Below, piece by piece: positions 48,651 through 60,838 of a DNA stretch of 64,000 bases. This DNA comes from Euonymus europaeus. Taxonomy: Eukaryota > Streptophyta > Magnoliopsida > Celastrales > Celastraceae. Every line of letters begins with the position of its first letter. The stretch's first letter is position 1. A program made the position numbers and the translations under genes. The stretch is from assembly GCA_963580455.1 (NCBI GenBank), contig OY756958.1:25742501-25806500 (forward strand), given 5' to 3'. The notes beneath the pieces were generated by a model. It ran no database searches, was not told the DNA's origin, and was given only the letters and a program-made list of their open reading frames with translations.

Positions 48651-50445
48651 ATTAGATCTAAGGGCTTAAAAATAAAGTGCTCGCGTAAAGCTCAAAATTT
48701 TTTTTACTGGAGAATTGTGTGTCTATATATATATATATAATTATCTATAAAGTTAATAATTAATATTTTTTATTTTTTATTTCTATAAAATATACCCAGC
48801 AAAACGCACGGGCAGACCGGTAGTCAAGGTTTTCGAATGCGGGTCTGTGAGCTACGAAGCGCATAGACCAAAGGTTTTCGACCCAATTTGATCGGAAGTG
48901 GGCCAAGTTGGGCCCTGCTCCATTAACCGTACACCTGTGAAGTTTCAATTTCTTCCGTAATTATAAGCCCAAGAGACTATGGTCCATTGTTAGGCTCCAC
49001 CTTCCTGACTTAGTGATCTTTTCACGGTAACATTTCTTCATTTCTGTTTTTCTGACATTGGCAAAATATACAAACATCTAATCTCATGGCCTACTGAACT
49101 ATTTTGTCCATACGAATAATGATGAGGAACTGGACTAATTTTTGGCTGACCAAAGTTAAGGCCCATTCACGCCTGAAGGCCCATAACTTCAGTCCATACT
49201 CCATAAAGGATCTACCATTTTTTTTTGTCCTTTTTTTTTTAAATAACGGGAATTGAGGATAATTAACAGTAATCATAAAGAAACAAAAGATAATCGGTCA
49301 AATAGTGAGAAAACACGTAGACCCCACGCACCTTTACCGACCAAGAAATTTGCATACGCACCAATAAGTTGTTTTGTCCACACTACACATTTTGAATTTT
49401 CAAGGAAAACTCCTTCAATTACATGAAATAAGTAGGGAAAAGCACTTTTATATATTTCAAATGGTTGGCAGACTCCACAGCTTGCTCGCAATTCAAAAGT
49501 AACTTTATTGTTGAATGACTGTTAATTTGTTTTGGTTTAGGGTGGGAAACCAAAGGTATGAAAATGACTAGCTTCCATTAATCTTAACATTTCTCAACGA
49601 TTCAATTGACATTAGAAAGACTAAGCTCACGATATAAGTATGCGTTTGCTAGTGCACATTCTTAGGTGTCAAATCATGAACACCGCATGATGCACGCTAT
49701 ATTAATCAATTATGTAATAATCTTTTAACTAAAATAGATTAAAAACAAAAAATGAAATACGTGACATGTTAGTATGAAAATTAAACTAGAGCGATAAATC
49801 TCCTTGGAGCCAAATCGTATGTATTAATTGGAATTTCTTGAGTTTGCTTTCAATTGGGGAGCTAGGATATCAGATATTATGAGGTAAACTTTGTGCAGGG
49901 GTAGTGCCCGCAATTTTTTTTTTGGATTATATATATATCACAAATTAATATTAAAATAAAAAATATATTTATAAATTTGATCAAACAAGTAGAATTACTT
50001 TCTTTTGGGTTATGAATTTGATCAAAATTTTTTTTCTCGGTGTCTGTAAGTAGACAATCATACAAAGTTTGGACTTAAATTTTATTTTTAAATTTTTTGG
50101 AATTTTTTTGACTAAGTTTGAACTTTTTGAATATTAAAAGAGGGCATCTTGCATTTTAAGGGGGCATCTATCTGCATTAGTTAATAAATTTAAATATACT
50201 TGATTAATAAAATAGTTACTATTAATTATTTTTTGTAAGAGGGGTTGGGCAAGGGCCGCCCCTGCTGGGAGAAATATTTTTGTAGTCACGTGTTGGTTTT
50301 GGTCCAATTTATCTCGTCTTCGGGTGATAAATTTTTATACATACGGTTTCAATATATGAACTCAGTTATTATATCGGATGCCTAAAATACAAATTTATAT
50401 GGAGCTGCAAAGTAAAAAATAAGCTTGGATGTGATTAATTACTGC

Positions 50446-50447
<2 letters not shown>

Positions 50448-50484
<37 letters not shown>
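50448..50484. repeat. (TA)n microsatellite
   Basis: Uninterrupted TA dinucleotides over about 37 bp. Confidence 0.9.
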
Positions 50485-50488
<4 letters not shown>

Positions 50489-51104
50489 ATTAGCCTTTGT
50501 CAATTTTCATTTAGTTTTCAAGCTATCTTGTCCCTTGTAATTCACGATATACTAATATCAAATTATTCCACCAGGGCACTTTAATTAAGTGACCATATCC
50601 TGATTAAAAAACTAGCCACTCCCACTAATCAATATTGTTTGTCAATAAGTTTGGTGTAATCAGGATTATTTTCTAACCCCATCGAATGGATAACAAAAAT
50701 TATATAAAAAGTCAGAGTTTGAATAAAAGTTATCAAACATATAAAATCAAGCAGTCTGCTTTTAAAGCCATCTCAGGTTTTGATTAAGCCAACATATTTC
50801 TTGGTTGATTATTTTAATAACTATATATGTTTACGATTAGCCTATAATTAGACCACTCAAGTTTAAGTCCATGTTAAATATCCGAATGACAAACTTATAT
50901 ATCGGATCTTATTTTTGGAAAAAAAATAATATAATTAGTCATGATTTGACAATTCCAAAACATAGAATAAACATACATGTACATTATAAAGTCAATTCAA
51001 TGAGATTACATTCCAAGATATGTGCTTAAAATTCAACGAAATTCTGGCAGGAATTGGTCAAAACCGATCATATATACAATATTACATGCAGTGGGGATGC
51101 AAGA

Positions 51105-51142
<38 letters not shown>
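51105..51142. repeat. (AT)n microsatellite
   Basis: Uninterrupted AT dinucleotides over about 38 bp. Confidence 0.9.
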
Positions 51143-51144
<2 letters not shown>

Positions 51145-51939
51145 CGGATAATATGTAAATTTTGAAGGAGACGTGCATAGATAGTTGAGAAGCAATTGTG
51201 GATCATAGTAAGTAGTAGTTGATGACCACTGAATATCGTGATGTTTAAGTCATAACTCATGACTAGTTTGTCTAACAACCCATGATGTTGAACACAACAT
51301 TTTGTTAGTAAATATGTCTGTCCATGAAATAAGTCATATTTTTCTCACAAATCTACCCACATTTTTGGCCTCCACAATTGGTTATAGGGTGCATATATAT
51401 GCATAATCAACATGATAAGGGGCATAGAGAGAATATTTCACGGGAAAAAACTCAGTGAGTCAAAATCCGCGTGAATTCAAACGATATGCAATCTCAATAG
51501 ACGTGTAATCCTAATAAATATATATGATCCTAATAATTATCATATATCACAGGTATGGTTGGGAGTCCATTGCAATCCCTACAACCATATCGCCTATATT
51601 ATAAAAAAAGGAACTCTAATTCATCTCAAGTATATTCTCACAATCAAGATATTTTAATTATAAATTTGTTATCTCAAAAAGATTATTGATTTCGGGCTAT
51701 GAAGAATTGTTGTTCCATTGTTCTAGCGGCATTTAAGAGGTTTATCATCAAGGTCACAGACTCATCACTGTTGTTGACGTATAATCGTATGAATTTTTAA
51801 TTTGCACCAACAATGATTATATTTTTTATGTGTTAATCCAATCACCATGAGACAACACTATAACTCACTTACTCGTAAGTTATTGTTTGCTTTAAATCAA
51901 TAATCGACTTATTTCACCAGGAATCGAATCCACAACCTT

Positions 51940-52053
51940 GTTTTTTTTTGAATACATGGAGGGGGAACACCCGGCAAAGAGCTATAGCAGACTACACTTC
52001 TAAGTGTTCTTGGCCAAGTAACACCTACATGATCTTCCCACAACAAACTCAAG
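51940..52053 (-). mobile_element. SINE-like or LINE 3'-end insertion with 14-bp target duplication
   Basis: A roughly 114-bp unit starts with nine Ts (poly(A) on the minus strand). It is flanked by AATCCACAACCTTG (51926-51939) and AATCCACCACCTTG (52054-52067), a 14-bp target duplication with one mismatch. On the minus strand it reads ...CTTTGCCGGGTGTTCCCCCT..., then the A tail. Confidence 0.7.
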
Positions 52054-52998
52054 AATCCACCACCTTGTTAAATAATTGATCCGTAATAGATAAATTATTT
52101 AAATTTAAAGTTATTTTGTTTACAATTGATATATGAATAAAAAATAGCATGATTTTATGCATTAGGTGTCATTATTAATTTATTACAGTCTTAGAAATAG
52201 GTATGCTTTTTTTATATTTAAATAAGAGAATGGGATGGAGTTCGAACACAAAATTTAAAATTATATTTGATCCAACTCGCCAATTCAATCATCCAAAATT
52301 TGTAAAATAGGCATGGTTGATTTCAAAACAGGAGGGTTTGGGGGTTATGGAAATTGGAAGCCACTCGTGGTTTCAAACAAATAGGACATAAATTATTGAA
52401 TAGTCAGTCAAAAAAAATCACTCAAATGCCTTTGACTTCTTGAGATTTTTCAAGGCATGCGCCAATTTTTCAAGGCTTGAGATCAGAAGCGAAGCAGATA
52501 AATTCCAATATTTATTGCTAATGTGTATACAGGATGCATTAAAAAATACACAGGATAAACCCAGAAAAAGGGTATAAATATTGACCATATACCGTAACCG
52601 ACTAACAAACCGCAATACCAAGCAAAGATCACGCACCCAAATTTGAGAAGAAAATAAATAAATAAATAAATAAATAAAATTCAGTAACAAACGGTTTCCT
52701 CGATTGCTTCCTCAATCTTCTTCTCTAATGGAGTATTTTTTTTATTTTTTTATTTTAAAAGGAGAAGGTCGTAGATGCATCCAACTTCCAAATCAACACC
52801 ATTGAAAATGCATTAGAACCTTCCTTCCCTCCAAGAAACGCCCACAAAGACAGCTTTGGCCTCTCTCTCTCATCATTTTTTCTCGAGAAAAATAATAAAT
52901 AAAAGAAAATAAAGCGTGACTCATTGTTGCTTGTTTGGCTCCGCTTTTTGTTTATTCTCTCTTTCCTTTTTTTTACAAGGGACAGAGTTTCTCAAGAT

Positions 52999-53062
52999 TT
53001 CTAGAAGCAACGTCGCTTTCTTAAGTTTCCATTCCACGGCTCTCTCCCTTATAAGTTATAAG
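52999..53062 (+). promoter_or_regulatory. HSFB1 core promoter: heat shock element and TATA-like sequences
   Basis: TTCTAGAA at 52999-53006 is an inverted pair of heat shock modules (TTCnnGAA), with an imperfect third module just 5'. Two TTATAAG motifs follow at 53049-53062. A start site near 53080-53090 would put the heat shock element about 80 bp upstream and both upstream ORFs inside the leader. HSFB1 genes are known to be heat-induced. The exact start site is inferred. Confidence 0.5.
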
Positions 53063-53126
53063 AGTTTCCGTAAACGAGTCGACGAGAGCAAAATTGAATC
53101 CACCGGTTCTCTTGTGGAGGTGAGTT

Positions 53127-53180
53127 ATGGTCTTTGTTGTTGCAATTCTGAAAATTTTCATCACACATGGAAGCAGATAG
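53127..53180 (+). CDS. uORF1 in the HSFB1 leader
   Basis: ATG to TAG, 17 residues, beginning MVFVVAILKIF. It lies 307 nt before the HSFB1 start and overlaps the beginning of uORF2 in another frame by 14 nt. Arabidopsis TBF1/HSFB1 also has two upstream ORFs that repress its translation until immune challenge. The match here is by position and hydrophobic, Phe-containing character. Confidence 0.6.
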   Translation: MVFVVAILKIFITHGSR

Positions 53181-53283
53181 GCGTATGTGTTCCGATAATC
53201 TTCTCCGTTCCAATTTCTTTCTCTCCGGTTTCTACTGCTGGGACTGGGAATTCTTGACCGCTCTCTTGCTCTTTAGTTGTTGA
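53167..53283 (+). CDS. uORF2, conserved HSFB1-type upstream peptide (CPuORF)
   Basis: ATG to TGA, 38 residues. The C-terminal part is SGFYCWDWEFLTALLLFSC, which I recognise as the conserved peptide encoded upstream of plant HSFB1 genes (CPuORF49, At4g36988, in Arabidopsis). It ends 150 nt before the HSFB1 ATG. Such peptides repress translation of the main ORF, and in Arabidopsis TBF1 this repression is lifted during immune responses and amino-acid stress. The frame is clean. Confidence 0.8.
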   Translation: MEADRRMCSDNLLRSNFFLSGFYCWDWEFLTALLLFSC

Positions 53284-53433
53284 ATTGAATCGCATCAGAC
53301 AAACAAACACAAATCCCTGAGTTCGGATCTCATTATACACTGTTTGTTTCCTTAATTTCTTTTGTAGTCCAGATTTTCTCTTTTTTTAGGGGTAGTTGTA
53401 TTGGGGGGTTGGTGAGGAGTAAATCGGGAAGAA

Positions 53434-55206
53434 ATGGCGCAGAGGTCGGTTCCGGCGCCGTTTTTGACGAAGACTTATCAGATGGTGGATGATCCGGTCA
53501 CCGACGACGTGATTTCGTGGAACGAGAGCGGCTCAACCTTCGTGGTGTGGAAGACCGCGGATTTCGCTAAGGATTTACTCCCTAATTATTTCAAACACAA
53601 CAACTTCTCGAGCTTTGTGCGCCAACTCAACACCTATGTAAGTGATCCATACTCTTCTTCTCTCTCCGATTATGTTATTTTGGATAATCTGCTTATGTTT
53701 TCAAATCGTTAAAGCTGTTTGGACTTTGGAGACATATTAGAATTGTATGGAAATGGTGGTAGGAAGTTCTGATAAAATCCACCCCAAACATGTTTTTCTA
53801 ATTATCTGTTCAATCAACTGTCATGATCATGGAAGATATGAATATACCCCATAGAATCAAAACTGTGGAGGTTTAAGATGGATGAAATTGGATATTTTGT
53901 TCTTATTCGAGCACAAGAAAACGAAAATCTTGTCCGGTTTATGAAGCCAATAGTGTTTAAGTTGAAGGGCCAGTGTGAACGGTGGCGTGATGGTCTAGGG
54001 GAATATTCTAGCAGGATCGCTTATTAATCAAAGACAAGGAAGTTTAGGTGAGAGTGATTGCGGAATTTTAAGGCCAGTGATACTGCACGGAGGGCTACAT
54101 CTAGCTAACCTGAATCCGCAGCTGTGATACAGCTGCACATGCGGGTCCCACTGGGTCATAAATTTCCGAACAAATCAATTCTCGAAACTTCTTCCTAATT
54201 CTCTATGTAACCTGAACTCGTGCCTGCGGCACGTGTGCTTGCAAAGATGAGTTTTTTCTTTGTTTCGTGCCGTATTCAATCAGAACATCAAAAACAATTC
54301 AATCTTCTTGAGAAGTATTTTTTTCTTTACTTGATATCTTTAGTATTATATATATTATTATAAATTATAAATATTATGTTATCGTTAGAAAAATCATGTT
54401 TAAAATTCATAGGCGACAATATTGTTTTTGTCAAACCAGAAAACCATTGGGTTATAGCTTATGACTTTTATTATGCATCTACAATGAAATAAGTTATAAT
54501 TTTTTTCATTAAATGTTGAAGTGTTCTTCTTGTATGCTGATGCTGCTATCTATTTCAGGGCTTTCGAAAGATTGTTCCTGACAAATGGGAGTTTGCCAAC
54601 GAACATTTCCGCCGAGGACAGAAGGAGCTCCTTTCTGAGATACGTCGTCGGAAAACGTTGACAACAACGCCGTCTCCTACTACTCCTACGGAACAGATAT
54701 CGTCAGGTGCTGCTGGCAATTCGCCTTCTAATTCCGGGGAAGACCAGGCTTCAACTTCCACCTCTTCACCAGATTCAAAGAATCCTGGATCCGTCGACAC
54801 TGCAGTGATTGCACAGGTTGCTGATTTATCTGGCGAAAACGAGAAACTGAGGAAGGACAATGAGGTTCTCAGCTCGGAGCTTGCTCTAGCGAAGAAGCAA
54901 TGTGAGGAACTGGTTGGGTTTCTGACTGAGTACTTGAAGGTGGGTCCTGACCAGATCAATCAAATCATGAGGCAAGGAAGCTGTGGGTCCACCCATGATG
55001 CGTTGCTTGCTGATAACGATAATGACGAAAAATGTGTTGAAGAGGACGAGGGTGAGGATTTTAAAATCTTTGGGGTTTGGTTGAAAGGGAAAAAGAAGAA
55101 GAGGGGCCGTGATGAGAATATTGGGCTTACCGGGCCCCACGCCAAGGAACTGAAGAATGTGGAATTCCATGCTCCCTTGATGAAAAGCAGCAAGGTCTGC
55201 AACTGA
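53434..55206 (+). CDS. HSFB1: Class B heat stress transcription factor HSFB1 (TBF1)
   Basis: A DNA-binding repressor/regulator of heat and immune responses; Arabidopsis TBF1 drives the growth-to-defence switch. Exons 53434-53637 and 54559-55206 join at phase 0 to 283 residues. The intron interrupts the HSF DNA-binding domain right after QLNTY, the conserved HSF position. The domain covers about residues 6-99 ([14 protein letters not shown]..., [20 protein letters not shown]). A Ser/Thr-rich linker is followed by the coiled-coil oligomerisation domain (about 155-195), which lacks the insert of class A HSFs. C-terminally there is the class B repressor motif KIFGVWL (237-243), a basic nuclear signal (KGKKKKRGR, 244-252) and the typical end KSSKVCN. 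Two upstream ORFs precede it. RCCR lies next on the same strand, as in Arabidopsis (At4g36990/At4g37000). Confidence 0.95.
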
Positions 55207-56681
55207 CCATCAAATGGGCATCTGGCTATTGTGGGGGATCATGGTAACTGTCCCATGTCCTGCAATATCTAATGAGTAGTATTCGATATATATATATATA
55301 ATCAGTGGTAACGGGAGATAAAAGGGCTCCCTTTTCTGCAATAGTAAGTTTTATTTGGTCCATTATGTAGTATATGCAATAAGGATGAAAACTTTTGAGT
55401 TTAGGTTGGTTTATTAGCTACCTTCGTGGAAGTTGGGGATCAAAGGCAAATGAGTCTCTAGCCCCCTTCCCATCGACAAAGTTCATTTCAGTCATTATAA
55501 ATAGATACTGCCTATTTGAACAGTAGCTGTAAAGCATTATGTAGTGTGTGGTTATAAGTGCTTCTGCCATTTCACTATGAGTGGTGGTTTGTTAAAAGTT
55601 ATGCAGGGTCTTGTCGTGGCATAGGTTGAAGACAACTGTTCGAAAATCCGCTTTTGGCAAAAGCCTGCATGAATTTATTCTCGAGTCGTGTGTGGGAGGA
55701 GTTAATTTTTGCTTATTTGACTACAAATGTTACCCAAACTGAAAGTTCAATTGTTTTCCTATTGTGTGGACAATAAGTGTCTTATCAAAGCCACCTATGT
55801 TAATTGTTTTATTTGCTCCTACTTGATTTATGAGAAGTATGGTTCAAAGTACGTGGACAGAATTTCTTCAGTAAAAGCAATGCCAAACCGACCCTGATCC
55901 ATCTTTTGAGATCTGGTCAAATGTTGCCTTCGCAGGTCGTGCATCGCTTTTGCCTTGATAGTGCTTTGTTCTATTTCTATTTACATGCAATCCACATTTT
56001 CTTCTTGAAGTAGAAGTGATTTGTCCCAATCTTTACTCAAACTTGCATCTCGTATTCGCATGGGATTCAATAGCCCGTTTATAGATGGTTTGGGCTTTCA
56101 GCATCGTGCCCAAGGTTATAATAAAAAATACTAGCTTGTAGGAAAAGACTTGGGCTGATTGTTAGGCCCGGAATACAGGACACAAGATTGGATAGGGTTA
56201 AATACAGTTCACACTTTCTCATTTACGCCCTAGAAAGTAAAGTATCTAAATACTCCACCTACCAAAGTGGCATTAGCTGACAATGGACATCATGTCTTGA
56301 TTGTTCGTGAGATAACACAATCTAAAACTCGAAGATTCCATTCTCGATCAATGGTGGAACTTTCAATCCTCCAATATAAGATGAAGTTGGTTATTCTCTG
56401 TTTTTTAAAAAATGAGGTGCAACTGAAGTTATTTGAAAAGAACAGGCAAAAAGGAATGTACTTATTTATTGACAAAATTTTAATAAAATTTTCTAAAATT
56501 CAGTGTGATTAAAAAAGTGTGCGCTGCATTTAGTTCTAACCCAGTCTAGTCTTGTTTGGGCTATTCAGGCCCATTCTCTGAAAGACAAACGGTGCGTGCT
56601 AGTGGTGCTACTAGTGGGATTGAAATACTGAAATAATATGACCATAATTCACACAAGTCAGCTATCACCACCACACAAAGA
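55207..56681. other. Intergenic region between HSFB1 and RCCR
   Basis: Holds the HSFB1 3' untranslated region and the RCCR promoter, with scattered GGCCC/TGGGCT motifs (e.g. about 56552-56575). I see no other gene. Confidence 0.6.
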
Positions 56682-58698
56682 ATGGCCCATATTCTTTGCC
56701 ACTCTCTTCACGGGACACTGACTCCTCCTCCTACTTCTCTCCCTTCGATTACATCCTCAAGCTCAAGAGCTAAAACCTCTGCAATTTGCTCCATGGAGCA
56801 GCCCAGTGATGGCAGCAGAAAGTTCAAAGAGTTCCCCTTTGTCTCGGGCCCACACAAGGATCTGATGGTCGGTCTTGTATCGACCGTCGAGAATTGTCTG
56901 GGCTCGCAGCTCCACCCTTGTACCCTCCCACTTGACGTACAACACTACCAGAACCCGAGCGGATCAGCCCAAGCTTCCCTTTACATTCGATCCGGAATCA
57001 AACCCTCGCTGGTATGACTGCAATGTTTCCAAAACCATAATCTTATTTTGCTTTATTAATTTGGTGGTAATTGTTAAATAGCATGTAGATTTTGTTAATT
57101 TAGAGCACTTTCATAGCCCAAGTTAGAATTTAAAAATACTGGATTGTTTGTTCACAATATGCTAGTTTGGAATATGAGTTTAGTCCATTTTTCCTTATGA
57201 GCTTCAAGTTTTACAGCGACGCAGAGGTAGAGTTCATTTGGAAAGATTCTTCAGACGTTTAGGAATTGTTTAGGACTCATCATGTTAATGCTAAAAGGAG
57301 TGCTTCTGTTGACGTGTGACTTGGTTTGCTTTGCACATTATTGTGTGTCATTAATTGACTAATCGTCTTGAATACTTCAATAGAAACTCATAGTCAGGGT
57401 AGCAATTCCGATTCCTGATGCGTGTTAGAATTTTGAAGCTTACTGATGTCTGATTCACTTGAATGTTGGTTAATCAAGTGAAGCGAGGAACAAGATGAAC
57501 CTGCATCATTCCTTTTGTATCTGGACAGAAATAATCTGAAGACCACGCTATTTTAGGTCATATGGTATAGTTATACCAAAGCTTACTACACTTTGGCTGG
57601 ATATTATTTCGATTCAAATTAGATAAATGGATAGAAGTCAATTCTTTGTCTATGCCATGCTACCGGGTTTAAGAGCAAGTATTCAAGGTTGTGGATGGGA
57701 TAGCTGTGCTCAATTTAAGATTGCAACTTGTGTGATTGTCTGGAAATTTACTTTTAAGTATTGCCATTTCTTCCTTTCTGCTGTGATTAAATTATCTTTG
57801 GTGCGTTGACGTTATGCCTGCAGTGAAAGCTAAATGCATAACTTATAAGCATGATATCTACGATGAAAGAACTAATTTTGGCCTTTCCACATGCATTTCA
57901 TTGTTTCAATGAGGAAACTGTAGTTATAGCAATTAGATTAAGCCGCATTATTGAGTGATATTCTGTTTAATGTTTTTGAGGTGCTTATTTTTTGGAAACT
58001 AATAATCATGAAGGGTTGTAATAGTTTTACGCTTTTAGCATTTCATTTTAAGCGCGGTTGTGTTTGTGTGTATTTGTATTTGTCAGGTTGACTTCATACT
58101 GGGAAGTTGGATACATTCTGACCTGCCAACAGGAGGAGCATTGAACATCACAAGCCTTTCAGCTTATCTGAGTACTTCGACAGATGCACCAAATTTCCTA
58201 TTTGAGCTCATTCGAAGTAGCCCAACATCACTAGTCCTCATTGTTGATTTGCCTCCTCGAAGGGACCTTGTGCTTTATCCCAACTACATTCAAACATTCT
58301 ATGAAAACACCCAGTTGGAAAGATCCAGGCAATCCCTTTCAAAGCTCTCTGAAGTTCAACCCTACTTTTCATCGTCACTTTACATTCGCTGTCTCAGTTC
58401 CCCAACTGCAATTATGGTTCGTATAGAAACCAAGGCAGGGCAGCCAGAACGCATGGAGGAGATTATAAAAGATCATGTGGATCCTATTGCAAAGGAAGTG
58501 CTGGGAATCTGGCTGGATCAATGTGCTTGCGGAACGAGGGAAGTGGGAGAGGCCGAAAAGGCTTATTTGGAGAAGAGAGATAAGTTGATTAAAAGCCAGA
58601 CTATTGAGATTGACATTGGCTCTAGTTTTCCCAGGTTGTTTGGGTCAGAAGTAGCAGAGAGAGTAGTAGCAGTGATGAGGGAGTTTTATGGTGTATGA
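56682..58698 (+). CDS. RCCR: Red chlorophyll catabolite reductase, chloroplastic
   Basis: A ferredoxin-dependent reductase that converts red chlorophyll catabolite to the non-toxic primary fluorescent catabolite; loss of Arabidopsis ACD2 causes light-dependent cell death. Exons 56682-57011 and 58087-58698 join at phase 0 to 313 residues. The first 38 or so residues are Ser/Thr/Pro-rich, as in a transit peptide. Family blocks follow: FPFVSGPHKDLMVGLVSTVE, QASLYIRSG, VDFILGSWIHSDLPTGGAL, SPTSLVLIVDLPPRRDLVLYP, VQPYFSSSLYIR, MEEIIKDHVDPIAKEVL and the C-terminal FPRLFGSEVAERVV. The acidic DHVDP residues and the Glu/Asp residues around them are the expected substrate-site region. No stop or shift. 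The intron is about 1.1 kb. Confidence 0.95.
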
Positions 58699-60838
58699 GG
58701 CACCAAATTATGGTCTCTATATTAGGGGTTAAATTTTAGGATTAATGCAAAATCACCTGGATTAACTGTGCAGCAGTTGATATATATTTTCTTCTGTTTT
58801 TTTGTGATCTTCATAAGAGTTTTTTGAGACACCATGGACAAACAATTCCCTGATCAAAATGATTGTGCCGTGCAATATGATTTGAAAGTATGTTTTGACA
58901 GTTTTCCTATATTTCTTATTTGGAAGGGAGACAGTTGAAGAACCCACCTACTTTCAGTATTTGCATCAAGAATTAGTCACCTAGGTGGTGAATGATTTTC
59001 TTGAACTGGTAACATCGATATCATGAGGATTTTCTTGAGCATCCGAGTGATTTATAGAGGTTATCCAAAGTTCAGACCCCAAACGTACACGATTAAGGAT
59101 CCATTTGTTTTACAATTGCATTTCATATTTTTAAGTAAAGTATTATGTTTAAAATTATGAAAAATGTTGTACAATATTTTTAAAGTTATGAAAAATGTTG
59201 TATAAAAAGCTGTGGAGCTCATAGCTTTAAGCTGTATAAAATGATGAGGTGTTTGGTTTATTTTTCTATTAGATTAATTTTTTGATAAAATTAAAAAAAA
59301 GTATTACAATAAAAATTAATTAAAAACTTTTAAGATATAGATGGACAATTACGTAATGTGATTATAAAATATTGTGGGTTCCACAATTTTAAGCTTTGAA
59401 AAGCTATGAGATACAATATTTCATTTTGCATAACTTAAAGGCCCACAACTTTAAGATGTCAACAAAATGTGATGTTTGATTGACATAATATTTTATGCGG
59501 ACTACACAGCTTTAAATTGTGCGAAATGTGAAATAAACGCACCCTAAATAAGGAGATGTGACAATGATATAGCATATTTGTTAGCTAAGGAAGGAGCAAG
59601 AAGATCTTCAGATTTCATACTCTGGTTCTAGTATATTCTGAGATCATATGAAGTTGGGCTATTCCCTCTTGTATTTTTTTTCTTTATTATTTTATGAACA
59701 TTAGGCAAATATTGTCTCTTGCCTCTTTATTTTTGTTGTCTGTTATTCTTTCTTCTTCGAAGGATTTATGATTCTACATTTGTGTTCCTCCGGCATTGGT
59801 GAAGTTTCCGTTAATATATATCTAGACTAAGTCTGTTTATAAAAAAAAAACACCCTAAATCACTAACCGGCCAACCCCAAAATGGATGGTTGTTGGTTCA
59901 CTGAGACTGATGTAGTGGTGTACATTGAAAACTGCGGACCAGAGAAGCAAAGATGGGCAATACATTATTGCATTAGGAAACACATGCTGAAATACTTGCA
60001 AGCAAATCGGATTGAATTGTAAACTGCGCCCACGATTTTTTGGGCATCACAAAGGTTTTATGGACCATGGAACGGCGACCGTACCGCATCAGCACGTGCG
60101 CTTATAAAGGACGGCTTCCAGGATTGGATAACATACCGTTCTACGTTTTCCAACTTTCATTTGGCCATTTGAGAACATTCTTGGCGGATGTGGATCACCG
60201 CCAACGCATCCGAAACCCAGCCTAGATTACTTATCCGCCAAATTCACTTTTCATTCCCCTCTATTGCTAACAGACCGATTTCAAAGCAAATGATGATCAC
60301 GAAATAAACCCTAGAAACTCTCTCTAGACCAGACCTGACCTGATCAACCAACAAAACCAATAATAAACTACACAAATAAATACGCTAACAATCGAAACAG
60401 GTTCCCCGAATTGAAATTTTGTAAGGTAACTAAGAGAATCGAGCTTCTGTTTATATTGTACTTTTGCTTATTTACATTGACCCAAACAATTTTAAGTTCA
60501 GTAGTGTTCACGCTACTCAAGCAATTAGTTATTCGTCCATGGCCTCAACCGTTTACCCATACAACTGAGTGCCAAACTAGCAGTGACAGTTCTATTGTGT
60601 GATCTTTAGCCACAAAATAAACCTGTATTTTGGTAATTATGACATGAAATAATTACAACTTTTTTGGATTCAATGCATGTTAAACTTTTTTAACTTCTCT
60701 TCAGAAATCAGAAATCAGAAATCAAACTTACCGTCCTCAAAGATGCCATTCCATAAATAACTCATCCACTAATTTGGCTTGTATGGCAACAACAGCGGAA
60801 ACACTCTACAAAACTTGGCTAGTATATGAATCTATAAT
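58699..60838. other. Intergenic region between the convergent RCCR and TAF1B-like genes
   Basis: Holds the RCCR 3' untranslated region and a probable hAT-type MITE at about 59090-59545. I see no other gene. Confidence 0.6.
59090..59545. mobile_element. Probable hAT-type MITE
   Basis: An AT-rich stretch with AAGGATCCATTTGTTTTAC on the left and AAATAAACGCACCCTAAATAAGG on the right. The latter, in reverse, gives the TAGGGTGCGTTTATTT phrase common at plant hAT-MITE ends. The interior repeats AAGTTATGAAAAATGTTGTA and AGCTTTAA phrases. Confidence 0.45.

Larger units (their letters stand above)
46963..52860. other. Gene-poor region upstream of HSFB1
   Basis: About 5.9 kb without a supported gene. 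It contains microsatellites (47360-47410, 50448-50484, 51105-51142), degenerate CCCTAAA-like text with an inserted unit (48100-48650), a SINE-like insertion (51940-52053) and an (AAAT)n run at about 52655-52680. Confidence 0.6.

Noticed and set aside
52916..53257. 113-codon open frame in the HSFB1 leader
   Set aside because: It begins with GTG and has no ATG. The ATG-started upstream ORFs in the other frames are the meaningful ones.
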